From: Taudactylus pleione
Taxonomy: Eukaryota; Chordata; Amphibia; Anura; Myobatrachidae
NCBI GenBank assembly: GCA_031769625.1
Contig: JAUIMM010000721.1
Coordinates: 1,169,001 to 1,233,000, forward strand
Direction: 5' to 3'
Length of the DNA stretch: 64,000 nucleotides
Each line of letters begins with the position of its first letter. Position 1 is the first letter of the stretch. The notes under the pieces were generated by a model. The model made no database searches and was not told where the DNA came from. It was given only the letters and a program-made list of their open reading frames with translations. A program made the translations under genes and the position numbers. This document shows, in pieces, positions 45,353 through 56,079 of this stretch.

Positions 45353-46150
45353 TTGTGTCAGGATTTAAACAGTCGACAAGAAAAGTGGCAAACAAATATG
45401 AAGGATACCTTTGGAAATGGTTCAATGAAGGATATAGGATCATTTGCACATTGGTCAAATGATCTTATGTTACTAAAAAATTTATTATTGAAACAAACAA
45501 AATCATTCTGGAACAGAACAATGTTTGACAGTTATCAAAATAATAAATTAACACCAAGAGGTTTAAGACCTAACATTTTTCCCACGTTTGAGTTGGAAGA
45601 AAATCTGAAAAAGGAGTGGGAAGAGACCTTATTAGATTGTTCAAAAAACCTTATTAACATTCTCATTAAACATGATGACAGTAAAATCAAACAATATACG
45701 GAAGAAATCTCTACAATTGGTGAAAAGTTGAAGCAGTTTGAGGGTTTGGAACATTTCCAAAACGCATACTTAAAGTATAAAAATGAGGTGGAAATAGCTG
45801 AAAAGAACATCATAGAAAGAAAACAACAAAAAATTTTGAGAGATAAAAATGACTATCTAAATGGAACAATCTTTAGATGGAACATAAAAAGAACATATAA
45901 TAAAAATAGGGGAAAAGATAATAAACACTCTATATCAGAATTAGAAACATCAGAGAGTGGTATATGGGATCATTCCTCAGGGGATACTAGAAGAAGACAT
46001 TTTCCTTTTTTAGGATCAGGTCCCAATATACCCCCAGAACCATAATTTATAAAAGAACCAGAAGAGGATTTAACAACAAGAAACAAAGGAAAGAGAGAAA
46101 GAGGGGACTGGGGAATGAATCCCAAAAGAAAATACAATTCTTTCCGGAGA
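45353..46150 (+). pseudogene. PLE copy D: N-terminal region
   Basis: The 230-codon open frame 45353-46045 encodes a lysine- and glutamate-rich helical protein: HWSNDLMLLKNLL at about residues 33-45, LTPRGLRPNIFPTFE near 66-80, then a long probable coiled coil (LKQFEGLEHFQNAYLKYKNEVEIAEKNI) near 126-153. This matches the poorly understood N-terminal domain that precedes RT in Penelope-like elements. The frame is lost near 46045 and the RT frame resumes at 46150, so one frameshift or an intron-like gap lies between. Copy E carries the same region. Confidence 0.75.
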
Positions 46151-48165
46151 TGATTCCAGAAGATACCATGAAAATAATAAATCTTAGTGACAGAATATTG
46201 AATGAACATCATCAAAATGTTCTATCAAAAGGATTATCCTTCTCTCCAGTGAAAACGATGGATAGATTTACAATAGAAAAAGATCTCAATCTATTTATAA
46301 GAAAGATACTACTGCACAAGTTTTATAAAAATACAGATTGTCAAAATTATAGCATTGAGAAACAAGAAGCTGAAGCCATCAATGCTCTTGAAGAACTAAT
46401 GGAAGAAAATCAAATGACACAAACAGTGGAAATAAAAGAATACAGAGACGTGAAGCTAAAGAAAAAATCTACCTTTTTTCCTAGTTATCAGATCTGCCCC
46501 CAAACTAAAATCTTTTTGGATTTGGTTTCTAAGGACTTGGATAAATTGAATATGAGTAAAAGAAAGATACGTCATTCAAATTTAACTAAAGTTGAAATTA
46601 AAGCCCTCCATGAAATTGAAGAATGGGACGATGTTGAAATCAAATCGTCAGATAAGGGTGGAAACATCATGATTTGGAAAAAAGACCTTTATTGTGAAGA
46701 AGTAATGAGACAACTGAATGATAAATCATGTTATCAGAGAATGATATTTAATCTAACAGCAAAGTTTTTGAATGCCTATAAATGCTTGACTGAAGAAAAC
46801 TACCGTGATGGAATTATCACAAAAAGGGAACAAGATTATCTATGGGTAGAGAGTCCTAAAATACCAACTTTTTATGTTTTACCCAAAATACATAAGGACC
46901 CTGATAAACCACCTGGAAGGCCTATAGTGTCAGGCATTGGAAGTCTGACAGAGAAGGCAAGTACCTTTGTCGATAGACAACTCAGAGGCTTTGTTATGGA
47001 ATTACCATCGTACATTAGAGATACTCTGGATGTTTTGGGTAAATTAGAAAATATGACTGTAACACCAAATACATGGCTATGCATGTGTGACGTAGAATCA
47101 CTCTATACGAGTATAGACCACGATAAGGGACTTGAAGCCGTAGATTACTTCTTAAACATCAAAAGAAAAAATGAGTTTGATGATTTCACCCTAAAACTGT
47201 TGAAATTCGTATTAACAAAAAATTATTTCATTTTTAATGAGCGGTACTACCTACAAAGCCGGGGTACAGCTATCGGCAGCACTTGTGCCCCAACGTATGC
47301 TAATTTGTACCTCGGGTGGTGGGAGAAAAAATTTGTTTTCATGGATTTGAATGATAGATATACAGACCATGTAATAGGGTGGTTCCGTTACATAGACGAC
47401 ATCCTGATTATTTGGGAAGGTGAAAAAGAACTTTTGAAAACCTTTATTGATACCCTAAATGTAAATTCTTTGAATTTAAGATTGACTTCGGAAATAAACA
47501 AGAACTCAATAACATTTTTGGACCTAATAATTGAAGTGGATGCAGATGGTGGGATTACATCAGATCTGTATAGAAAATCAACGGCGACTAATAGCATTCT
47601 CCATTATAAAAGCTCACACCATCCAGCAACCTTACGTGGAATACCTAAAGGAGAATTTCTTCGTATACGTCGCAACTGCTCTAATGATGAGAAATTTGAT
47701 AAAAGAGCAGAAGAACTAACAGATAGGCTAAAAATAAGAGGGTACAGTAAAAAGATCATCAAAAAGGGCTACAGAATAGCCAAGAAAAGTGATAGAAGAA
47801 CCTTAATCCATCCAAACAATAAAAAATACAATAAAGAAGAAAATAAAATCAGATTTATAGGCACATTCTGTGAGGAATATGAACAGATTCAAGATATTTT
47901 GCAAAAACATTGGAATGTGATAACAACAGACACAGATTTAAAACACTCCTTGGGTGACAAAGTATTTACTAGTTGGAGAAAATCTCCCAACATAGGGGAC
48001 ACACTAGTACACAGTCATTTTCTATCAGAAAAAAAAATAGAAAAAATAAATTTAAAATCAAGGGATGCTATCCATGTGGAACATGCAGTACGTGTCAGTT
48101 TATTGAACAGACAAAAGAAATCAAAGACCGCTATGGTCAAAATAGAAAGATTTATGACCATATAA
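46150..48165 (+). CDS. PLE copy D: reverse transcriptase
   Basis: 671 codons, open throughout. PLE reverse transcriptases are related to telomerase RT and copy the element RNA at a nick. Motifs in order: SSDKGGNIMIW at 166-176, VLPKIHK at 243-249, GRPIVSG at 256-262, motif A CDVESLYTSID with Asp314, motif B GTAIGSTCAPTYANLYL at 372-388, motif C YIDD at 414-417 (catalytic Asp pair intact), SITFLDLIIEVD near 465-478, and a thumb with RIRRNCSNDEKF. The frame then shifts in an A-run near 48030, and the last 40 residues are out of frame. The natural product continues into the endonuclease in the other frame. RT core appears intact. Confidence 0.92.
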   Translation: MIPEDTMKIINLSDRILNEHHQNVLSKGLSFSPVKTMDRFTIEKDLNLFIRKILLHKFYKNTDCQNYSIEKQEAEAINALEELMEENQMTQTVEIKEYRDVKLKKKSTFFPSYQICPQTKIFLDLVSKDLDKLNMSKRKIRHSNLTKVEIKALHEIEEWDDVEIKSSDKGGNIMIWKKDLYCEEVMRQLNDKSCYQRMIFNLTAKFLNAYKCLTEENYRDGIITKREQDYLWVESPKIPTFYVLPKIHKDPDKPPGRPIVSGIGSLTEKASTFVDRQLRGFVMELPSYIRDTLDVLGKLENMTVTPNTWLCMCDVESLYTSIDHDKGLEAVDYFLNIKRKNEFDDFTLKLLKFVLTKNYFIFNERYYLQSRGTAIGSTCAPTYANLYLGWWEKKFVFMDLNDRYTDHVIGWFRYIDDILIIWEGEKELLKTFIDTLNVNSLNLRLTSEINKNSITFLDLIIEVDADGGITSDLYRKSTATNSILHYKSSHHPATLRGIPKGEFLRIRRNCSNDEKFDKRAEELTDRLKIRGYSKKIIKKGYRIAKKSDRRTLIHPNNKKYNKEENKIRFIGTFCEEYEQIQDILQKHWNVITTDTDLKHSLGDKVFTSWRKSPNIGDTLVHSHFLSEKKIEKINLKSRDAIHVEHAVRVSLLNRQKKSKTAMVKIERFMTI

Positions 48166-48497
48166 ACTGCAAAACGATAGGAGTAATATACTGCCTTACC
48201 TGTCCATGTGGAAAGAAATATGTGGGTCTAACAAGTAGACAATTAAGAACAAGAATTATGGAACACACAAGAAATATCAAAAATGCATCATCTGACTTAT
48301 TGACATTTAAAAAGCTAACTAGTGTGGCACGTCATTTCCTACAATACCACCAAGAAAATCCGAAAAAATTAAAGGCCTTCGGATTAGAACGGATACATTT
48401 AGGAATTAGAGGAGGAGATTTCATGAAGGAACTTTTGAAAAATGAAACCAAATGGATATTTCTTTTGGATAGTGTTGATCCTCAAGGAATGAATTAA
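47973..48497 (+). CDS. PLE copy D: GIY-YIG endonuclease domain
   Basis: This frame overlaps the RT frame and takes over near 48030, where a run of eight A suggests a single-base indel. From there it reads a cysteine cluster CYPCGTCSTC, then the GIY-YIG nuclease: VIYCLTCPCGKKYVG, SRQLRTRIMEHTRNIKN and SVARHFLQYH, and an end with NETKWIFLLDS. In PLEs this domain nicks the target to prime reverse transcription. The presumed start near 47973 belongs to an upstream overlap and not to a real initiation site. The frameshift makes the joined protein impossible without frameshifting. Confidence 0.88.
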   Translation: MEKISQHRGHTSTQSFSIRKKNRKNKFKIKGCYPCGTCSTCQFIEQTKEIKDRYGQNRKIYDHINCKTIGVIYCLTCPCGKKYVGLTSRQLRTRIMEHTRNIKNASSDLLTFKKLTSVARHFLQYHQENPKKLKAFGLERIHLGIRGGDFMKELLKNETKWIFLLDSVDPQGMN

Positions 48498-49770
48498 TTT
48501 AATCAATTTTCTTCCTTTTTATAATAAATATCCAAGTCCATAGGATACATACATTGATCATGGTATTATTACTGTTAGGATTTTATCTCATCTGTAGTTT
48601 ATATTGTTTATGAATGTCACTTTTGGAGATTATTTTATATTGTTTTGGATCTAATTATTACCTATTATGGGTTGGAGATGTTTTCTTTCTTTGTCATATA
48701 TATATGTGGATCATATATAGGTTTAAGATTGTATAATATGTTTATTTTATAGTAGTAACTGGAAATAAATAAGACACAGACAATTTGTGGCATCTTTATA
48801 AAATATTTTTAATATTTTTGTTTTTTCATTTTCTCTCCTTAGTCTTTTAATCATTTTACACTATAATATGATTATCACTTTTTTAAGTTATACTGTTATA
48901 TTACACTTATCTATTAGCACATTTGTTAGATTACTTTTTTCACATCACTTTATATTATAGTATATGAATTTATTAATTATTGTACACATTGACACGAATT
49001 TATCAACACATTAATACACTAAATAATAAATAATAACATTAATCAATATTGAGGATTATTTATTATTATATAATTTTTTTACTTAGTCTATTTATCACAC
49101 TGGGCATTACTATTTATTAATATACTAGGAAAGATATAGATATACTAATATTTTATTTATATATAGATTGTAATTTTATTTATATTTTTATATATTCACT
49201 TTGATAGTGTAATGATATATGTATGAGATATCATAATATGATATATGATATAATTGATATGATCCATAGTCATATGTGTTATATCAACACACTGATACAC
49301 ATGAAGGAATAATGGTTATACTAATCAATACACTTTAGGGTTATTTTGTAAAAACTCCTACACTTTATACTCGATATTATAATTTATTAATATACCAATA
49401 AAAATATTAATATTGTTGTATTTATACACATAGTGATAATGTCATGATATATATATATGTGTGATATAACTATTTTATAGTTGTAGGATGTATTGATACA
49501 TACAAATATGATAATGATTAGGATTAAGTAGTTAATGAGGGTGACATTTATATTATTAATAAAGAGATAGATTATTAGTCTTATAAATAAATAATATAAC
49601 ATTAAATACCAATGATAGTTAATGGGAATAAGCAGAAAATCTGTCCCAGTTTTATTTCATGAAGAAATCACATTTAGAGATTGAATTATTAAAATACATG
49701 ATTGACAGAAAATGTATCCAATAGGAACAAATTGCAGGGAATAAAAGGTAGCGGAAGTCAAAATTCGGGT
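48498..49770. other. AT-rich 3' region of PLE copy D, no gene
   Basis: Very AT-rich with many ATATAT and ATAATA runs. The 71-codon open frame on - (49387-49602) is low-complexity Ile/Tyr text and not a gene. Confidence 0.6.
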
Positions 49771-49771
49771 T

Positions 49772-49808
49772 AGCCTTGAGAAAGCCTATGGTGAAACGGC
49801 CGTTGGCG
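49772..49808 (+). ncRNA. Hammerhead-like core, candidate 4
   Basis: Order: GCC, TTGAGAA, AGCC/GGT stem II, GAAA, self-complementary CGGCCG (possible stem III), TT, GGC. GCC/GGC would be stem I. It lies 1.3 kb downstream of the PLE copy D endonuclease, on the same strand, and opens the tandem-repeat block. TTGAGAA departs from CUGAUGA. Confidence 0.35.
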
Positions 49809-50520
49809 TCCTAAACGGCTGCTAAAAATTATGCGATTCTAAAATGTACTAAACTGCACTTAGTGTGGAAATGTTGTTACATACTGTGTCCTACTGAAAC
49901 TTGATATCTGGTGCTGTGACTGTGATAAACTAATACAAGAGAACCGCTGAATAGAGGCATTGTTATACGGTGTATCTAATTGAGCAGCGGCATTATAACA
50001 TACTATGTCTCATTGACAATATCAACTAAGTATTTAACTGAGTAGTGGCATTATAACATACTATGTCTCATTGATAATATTCAACGCTGTGACTCTGAAA
50101 GGTCATATAAAAGAACCGCCAAGCAGCGTTATCAAACACTATCAGAGTACGGGCTGTAAGCGGGATTCTCTACCCTGTCTGGCATCCTAAATGACTGCTA
50201 AAAATTATGTGATCTAAATAGTATTATACTGCATCAAGTGGGGAAATGTTGTTACATATTATGTCCTATTGAAACCTGATATTCAACACTGCAACTTTGA
50301 TAAATTATTATAAGAGAACCGCCGAATAGAGGCATCGCTATATGTTGTGTCTCACTGAATAGTGGCATAGTAACATACTATATCCCACTGAAATCTAATA
50401 TCTAGCGCTGTGACTCTGAAAGATCATATAAGAGAACCGCCGAGCAGCATTACTAAACACTATTAAAGTACGGGCTGCAAGCGGGATTCTCTATCTTGCC
50501 TACCCGATAACAGTCAATAT
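49808..50520 (+). repeat. Two tandem ~370-bp units in the PLE copy D terminus
   Basis: The block CTGCTAAAAATTATG(C/T)GAT starts near 49820 and 50195. The block with CAAACACTAT(C/T)A and GTACGGGCTG(T/C)AAGCGGG ends near 50180 and 50500. Together they form two diverged tandem units. AGAACCGCC recurs inside each. Confidence 0.75.
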
Positions 50521-50794
50521 TTGGTGCCTATTATTGTGGGGAATTATAGCCCTAATAGGAGATGAATCGCTGAGTAACAGTGTGTTAATTTATATGTACA
50601 GTGATAGCTAACGGCACTATTGTGGGTGTCGAGGCTAATTATTAAGACAGTGGAATAATTGATGACAAGTTACATTGGGGTAATCTCCTAAACACATGTT
50701 ACAACCTGACACCTATTGCTGTGACAACGATCAGTCTTAATAAGAGATCATTTTATTGAGCGGTGGCACTGTAATTAATATAATCAGCAACAGC

Positions 50795-50925
50795 TGTTTT
50801 AATATTTCACCGAATCTCATATGTAATTTTATTATATACCAATAAAAGTTTAAGTTTTAGATTAAGTTGGTTCTGAGTGCACCTTATAGGATGCTTTCTT
50901 TCTTTCTTTTTGAATATTTTGTCCA
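50795..50925 (+). repeat. Right terminal direct repeat of PLE copy D
   Basis: 131 bp, matching 44886-45016 without a visible difference. Confidence 0.9.
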
Positions 50926-51469
50926 CTTTCTCCTGAATGTTGGTATTTCATCACATTGTCTTTTTTTCTTCTTCTGCCCCACCCCTCCTTCCTCCCCACC
51001 TATATCTTCGATATATATTTTATGTCATTGCTTGTGTTTTTCATATGTAGTTGTTCCATTTCCCTTCACCGCATGTTACCTTACTACACCCAATGCCTGG
51101 CTCACAGGCAGTGATGTTCACACTCGGGGCATACATTGAAAACTGATGCCTGACGTGATGACGTCAGTGTGTCCACACCACTGCATCTCTGATGATGTCA
51201 TGCAGCCGGCAGGAGGGCATGGACTGCATCACTTGTATGGAAATGTCTTTAGTATATAGGTATGTCCTTTTCACTACTTCCATTGCTCTCGATAAAAGTC
51301 ATGTAGAGCTGAAACATTGAATGCTGATACAGTACTGTCTGGAGTCTTCATTTAAAGGACCTGTGAGTAACGCAGTTTTCGTTTTGCATTTGTTTGGGTA
51401 TTGCCTAAAATCTTTCTGAGGGCATCTGGGCATTTCCTTCATTTAGGTGTGAAGTTTCGGCTTTACACT

Positions 51470-51506
<37 letters not shown>

Positions 51507-51557
51507 GCACAGACATGTCATGTAGTTTGTAGAATCTAAACTTATACATACACACTA
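50926..51557. other. No gene; weak hammerhead-like text at 51281-51323 and (TA)n
   Basis: A pyrimidine-rich stretch (50960-51000) is followed by unique-looking text. 51281-51323 has CGATAAA, a short stem, GAAACATTG in the order seen in the other candidates, but the stems are ambiguous (GCTCT/AGAGC overlaps the core). A (TA)n run lies at 51472-51506. Confidence 0.4.
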
Positions 51558-52545
51558 TCTACTATATAAAAGGGAAAATTTGTCCTTCTGTCTTTCTATA
51601 CAAATCCACTGTTTACAAGCCACGATCATGAAATTTTACATACGAGCGTATTGAATCATGGCAGGGGCAACTAAAATTTTTTTACATTAAAATGAATTAC
51701 TATTTGTTTTTAATTAAAGAAAAACTAATGTTTTTGCATAGCATTCGCCCTCTACAGGTCAGGTATGGAATTACAAAAGGATTTAGCTTATCTACTATTT
51801 TTTCTTTTCTATCTTCTCTACTATATCAAAGTGAAAACTGTTCTTATGTACTTCTGTTTTTCTATACAAATCCACAGTTTACAAGTGAAGATCGTGTCAT
51901 TTTACATACGGGTGTATTTAAACACGGCGGAGGCAACTAAAAAAATTTTACAGCAAAATTAATTACAGTTAATTTTTAATTCATTTAAAACCACAATTTC
52001 TGCTGGATGCTCATTGTGGGGCCTCACAGCATATGAATAGGGCCTCAGATCAAGCATTTTGTGTTGTCGTGTTTTGTCATGATCTTAATGTTTGCTATCA
52101 AAGAGAGCTTTAGCAGGCTTTGCCAGCATTCTCAGCTCTCTGACTATACCAAATTATGCAACAACATTTATTTATTTCTTCCAACTGTGTCAAAATGATG
52201 ACTTTGCAAGGACCCTGCTGTACTTTGAGCTGCCAAAATATTACATATGGAATGCTTCTCCCAAAGTTTTTCTGAGCAGAAAACAGGGAGTTGCTGTAGA
52301 TGGTCATCCTGGTATCAGAGCAACAGAAGCTGTTGGCCATGTTTACACTGAACATCCTACAAATTTTGAATGCTTCTATCTCTGAAGTTTGCTTCTGAAG
52401 TCCTTCTTCCTTTGAAGACCTTAGGACTGTTGATGGGGAAGTTTGTCACACTTTTCGTGAGGCCTGCCTAAGGAGAGGTTAGTTGGAGGATGATGTGTAA
52501 ACAAATATTCTTAAAATCCCGGGCAATGCTTTGTACTCCAGCTAG
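51558..52545 (+). mobile_element. Helitron, internally deleted, inserted between A and T
   Basis: The left end is TCTACTATATAAAAGG preceded by A; the right end is CCCGGGCAATGC... CAGCTAG followed by T. TC and CTAG termini and an A|T target are the Helitron signature. A second, similar left end (TCTACTATATCAAAG) begins at 51817, with the first 130 bp after each end alike, so two left termini lie in tandem. Total about 988 bp, keeping a helicase fragment. Confidence 0.8.
52040..52500 (+). pseudogene. Helitron Rep-helicase fragment
   Basis: The open frame 52092-52385 contains FFQLCQNDDFARTLLYFELPKYYIWN, then GHVYTEHPTNFECFYL; the next in-frame text past a stop gives LLLK and, after a shift, FEDLRTVDGEVCHTFREAC. 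These match the N-terminal part of Helitron helicases (FELN-x-A-LLY-E-P-Y--W, then P-N-E-FYLRLLL, then FEDLRTVNG). Only about 150 residues of a protein of over 1,000 remain. Helitrons move by a rolling-circle-like route; this one is non-autonomous. Confidence 0.8.
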
Positions 52546-52739
52546 TACTTAGTAAAAAATAAAAACCATCTAAAAAATATAATACTATGATGTTGAGTAA
52601 ATTGTTAATATTCGCTAATAAAATACTTTATTGGTATTCTTTTATAATGTATTAAACATATAATATTATTGTATCTACAGTACAATAGCTGTATATGTAT
52701 TTAATATTTCAAAATGTACATTAAGTCAAAGGAATGCCA

Positions 52740-55700
52740 AATAATTAATTTCCTTATTCAATCCTGATGCAATAAGGCTGTCAAGTTTCAGAAGTTCTTT
52801 ATTGATATCACATCTAATCCCTAGTTGGGTTTTTTCCAGACCAAAGATCTTCATATTATCAGAGTCGCCCCCATGATTGTGGTGAAGTGCCTAGCAACAT
52901 TCCTTAGTTGTCTCATTTTCTCATGGTCATTTTTGGCATGCCAGATATTTTCTACATGCTCTAATATTCTTTTTTTGAATTGTCATTTTATCATGCCAAT
53001 ATGTCCGTAAGGGACATAATATACAATACATAACACATTGCGTTGTACAGTTAATGAAGTTGGTTATTTTAATTTTTTGGTTGTATTTATTCTTTAGTCA
53101 GTTGTATGTCCTTGGAAGCTTTATATCTACCAGATCTGTGATATCTTTTCTTCTGATAGTATAGTTTCTATATATTAGCTAATTCCACAAATTAGGGGAT
53201 TTTCTCCAGTTTATGGCAACTTTATTGCTAACCTCTTTTCCCAAATTGTTATCTGTAGATAATACATACAGGTGTTTCTGAAATATAGTGGTGATGTCTT
53301 TCCACTGGTTGCAATATGTGCCAATGAATCTGAATTGATTGATGTTCTTATTGGTTTGTTTCTTGGGAGTTATTAGATATGACCTTGGGAGAATTTTTGC
53401 CATGTTATATGCTTGTTAGGTGATCTTCTTGTGATGCCCACTTTACTCAAATATCTTAATTAATTTGCCAGCTCTTTTTTCAAATATACAATCCTCAGAG
53501 CAGTTCCTTCTGGTTCTGAAGTATCTCCCTTTTAGTTTCAGTGTAGGAGGCAAATGAGAGCTTGAGAAGTGTAGTGTACTGTTATACCTCTTTTATAGCA
53601 AAGTTCCGGGTCTGACCAGGGGGTTGGAACAGGGTTCCAATTTAGATCAGACCCGGAATGAACCCATTTCAGACTGCAGTGCCAACCCAGGATATTCCTG
53701 GGTCGGTGCCGTTCACAGCAGAGCCAGGTCTGCAGTGACCCGGCTCTTCTGGTGTTGCAGTGGATGCTTGGAGATGATGTCATCTACTAGCGCCACTGAA
53801 GCCAGCCAATTGAGTGGCATGTGTCACAATCTGGGTCATCATGACCTGGATCGCACAATTTTAAATGGCAGGGTGGCACGGGAATGACCTGTGGCCAACC
53901 CTGCAAACTACCCGAGTTTGATATCAGGGTCCCTGGAAGAGCATCAACCTGGGATTTTTAGGTTGGTGTAAAAGGGTTATTAGTAACTTTTGTCTTTCTA
54001 AACAGTAACTATTTTACCTTCTTCTGTTTTGGTAATTGAAAGGTCCAAAAAAAGTTATGTTTATTTATCTTATATCAAAAGTAAGTTTCAGATTAAGACT
54101 ATTGTTATTAAGAACTGAGATAAACTCTTGCAACAAATGTGTTCACCTTCCTAAATGATTATGATATCATCTATAAACCTATACCATGCAATGATATGTT
54201 CTGTATAGTGTACATTTGTGATATTAAATACATGCTCCCTTTTCACACCATCCAAGGTACAGGTTGGCATAAGTTGGAGCAGAAGTGCTCCCCATCACTG
54301 TACCCTGGATCCATAAGAAATATTTTTCATCAAAGATGAAAATATAATTGTTAGTATATAATGAAGCAACTATAGGATGAAGTAATTGAACTCATATCTT
54401 CCCATCTTTTAGATGTAATTTGCTACCTCAATTCCTGTTTTGTGGCCAATATTTGTATAAACCGATTCCACATTGCATGTAGAAAGCCAGATATTTGGCA
54501 TTAAGGTAATATCCAATTTGCTGAGGATATCCATAGAATCCCTGGTGTATGATGGTAATTAAATAACAAATCTTCTAAGATTTTGATATATAAATACACT
54601 TATTTTTTCTGTGAGTCCTCTGATGTCTGATATTATGGGCCTACCAGGTGGATCTATTTGTGAATTGCCATTAAAATGTGTCCTTATCATGCTGGATACT
54701 GGACCTTCCCTATATTAATGGTTTATGCAGGTTACAATATAATGGATGTCAATTTTGTCAGCTCACGATATACTGTAGTGCTTGATATTTTAGAATAATT
54801 ATTGTATGTCAATAAATGTTTTTTAATAATTTTATATATGTGTCTTGATTGATATAATTTCTGCCATTTCTTATTTAAACATAAAAATATTTTGTATAGA
54901 GCAGTTCTTACTTTCTCTAATTTATTGGAAACCATATCATCAATATAATTGGATTTTTTTCAATGATTTTTTTTATGTTATTTCCTTGCAAATAAATGCA
55001 AATATTTTTTACATTCAAAACTATCAATAGTTTGAGCTGAAGAAAAGCCCTTGGATAAGATCTTAGTTTGGATGGTGTTTAAAGTTCTACTTGTAAGATT
55101 GATCATTTGTAGGTCATCAGAGTCTATGTCCTTCTCTATGGATGCCTTTTCCTCTGTGGGTATTTTTCCCATTCGCTTTTGTCTCTTTTACATAGATTTC
55201 TTTCATCCACATCTGATTTTCTTATATTTAAGGGTCCATAGTTTCCTTCCCTTGTATTTGGGCCTTGATCTACATAATTCCAGCTCTGTTGGGATATATT
55301 ACTTGGGCCATCTACTTCCGAGGATTACATTTCTGATTAGCTACAGTTGGTCAAACTATTTCTCTCCATTATCTTTTGGTTTAAAATTCCACTTAAATAC
55401 TGTTTTATGAAAATAGTCATTCTTGGTCCTCATGAATATATGTTGTTTCCTTTCCATAAATTATTTTTCAAAATGATCTACATCATTCTTATTATTCTCA
55501 TACATTTTTTTTAAATTCCTCATCTTTTTCATGTACTTTAAGTATATTTCCTATTTTATTGATTTCTGTAGTATATTACTCAAGAAGTCTCATGTGTTAC
55601 CAGGACATCAGTAAGATTTTTTTGAGCATTTTAACAAAATATTTCCCATTCCTTTTTTAGATCTAATTCAAATGAAGGAAATAATTTTGGTCTTGGACCT

Positions 55701-55960
55701 TTTGGAATTATATGAAACTTCAAATAATTGGTTTTATTATACTATGCCTTAGTTTGTTAATCCATAAGATTCTTAAGCTCTATAAGGTCTCATGACAATT
55801 TCTCTGGAGCCTCCCATTGAGGTATATTTCCAAAGAGAGATGCTTGTTCTTCATTCCTTCTCACTTATCTGTGATCCAATTCCTTACTAAGACTGAAAAC
55901 AGTCATTCTAATAGCTCAATAAATAATGGTCTTTTGTGTATGTTAAATTATGATATTGGA
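52740..55960 (-). pseudogene. PLE copy E: N-terminus, RT and endonuclease, broken
   Basis: Read on -, 55900-55380 gives the coiled N-terminal region (EAPEKLS.DLIELKNLMD-like text). 55172-54978 (open) gives INLTSRTLNTIQTKILSKGF and YLHLFARK at the RT start. Near 54290 is motif B (GTVMGSTSAPTYANLYL) and near 54180 the FIDDIIII catalytic block, both Asp kept. 53403-53179 gives RFIGTYCNQWKDITTIFQKH and NWRKSPN. 53070-52750 gives an endonuclease relic (RILEHVENIWHAKN, RNVARHF). A Harbinger-like MITE sits at 53585-53979. Text is close to copy D throughout. Many shifts and stops. Confidence 0.85.
53585..53979. mobile_element. Harbinger-like MITE inside PLE copy E
   Basis: Flanked by TTA on both sides (53582-53584 and 53980-53982), the target duplication of PIF/Harbinger. 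Ends TACCTCTTTTATAGC and the complement TAACCCTTTTACACC are weakly inverted. The inside is GC-rich with GGGTCTGAC and ACCCAGG blocks, and open frames there are not genes. Confidence 0.65.
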
Positions 55961-56074
55961 TTATTTAATCCAATGTCATAATTTAACATACACAAGAGAT
56001 TTATCGAGACCATTATTTATCTAGCTATTAGAATGACTGATTTTAGTCTTAGTAAGTAATTGGATCACAGATAA
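55865..56074. repeat. ~100-bp-arm palindrome at the 5' end of PLE copy E
   Basis: The left arm 55865-55963 and right arm 55966-56074 are inverted copies with few mismatches and one ~10-nt insertion in the right arm; the spacer is only 2 nt. The left arm is part of the N-terminal region of PLE copy E, so the right arm is an inverted duplication of that region. Confidence 0.9.
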
Positions 56075-56079
56075 ATATA

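Larger units (their letters stand above)
44229..50925 (+). mobile_element. PLE copy D, nearly full-length Penelope-like element
   Basis: The coding part (45353-48497) is flanked by direct repeats. A 131-bp block at 44886-45016 recurs at 50795-50925 and looks identical base for base. A further shared 20-bp block, ATTAATATAATCAGCAACAG, is at 44231-44250 and 50774-50793. On the right the two blocks are adjacent; on the left 634 bp lie between them. Terminal repeats of unequal size are typical of Penelope-like elements. The identical repeats suggest recent insertion or gene conversion. Confidence 0.8.

Noticed and set aside
45353..48497. Host telomerase-like reverse transcriptase
   Set aside because: PLE RTs are related to telomerase, but the attached GIY-YIG endonuclease, terminal repeats and multiple copies show a mobile element.
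48498..49770. AT-rich origin-like region
   Set aside because: AT richness and short ATAT runs are general in this window; no initiator boxes or other origin features are visible.
51281..51323. Full hammerhead ribozyme
   Set aside because: The stems are ambiguous and the core string is CGATAAA; kept only as a weak note in the surrounding region.
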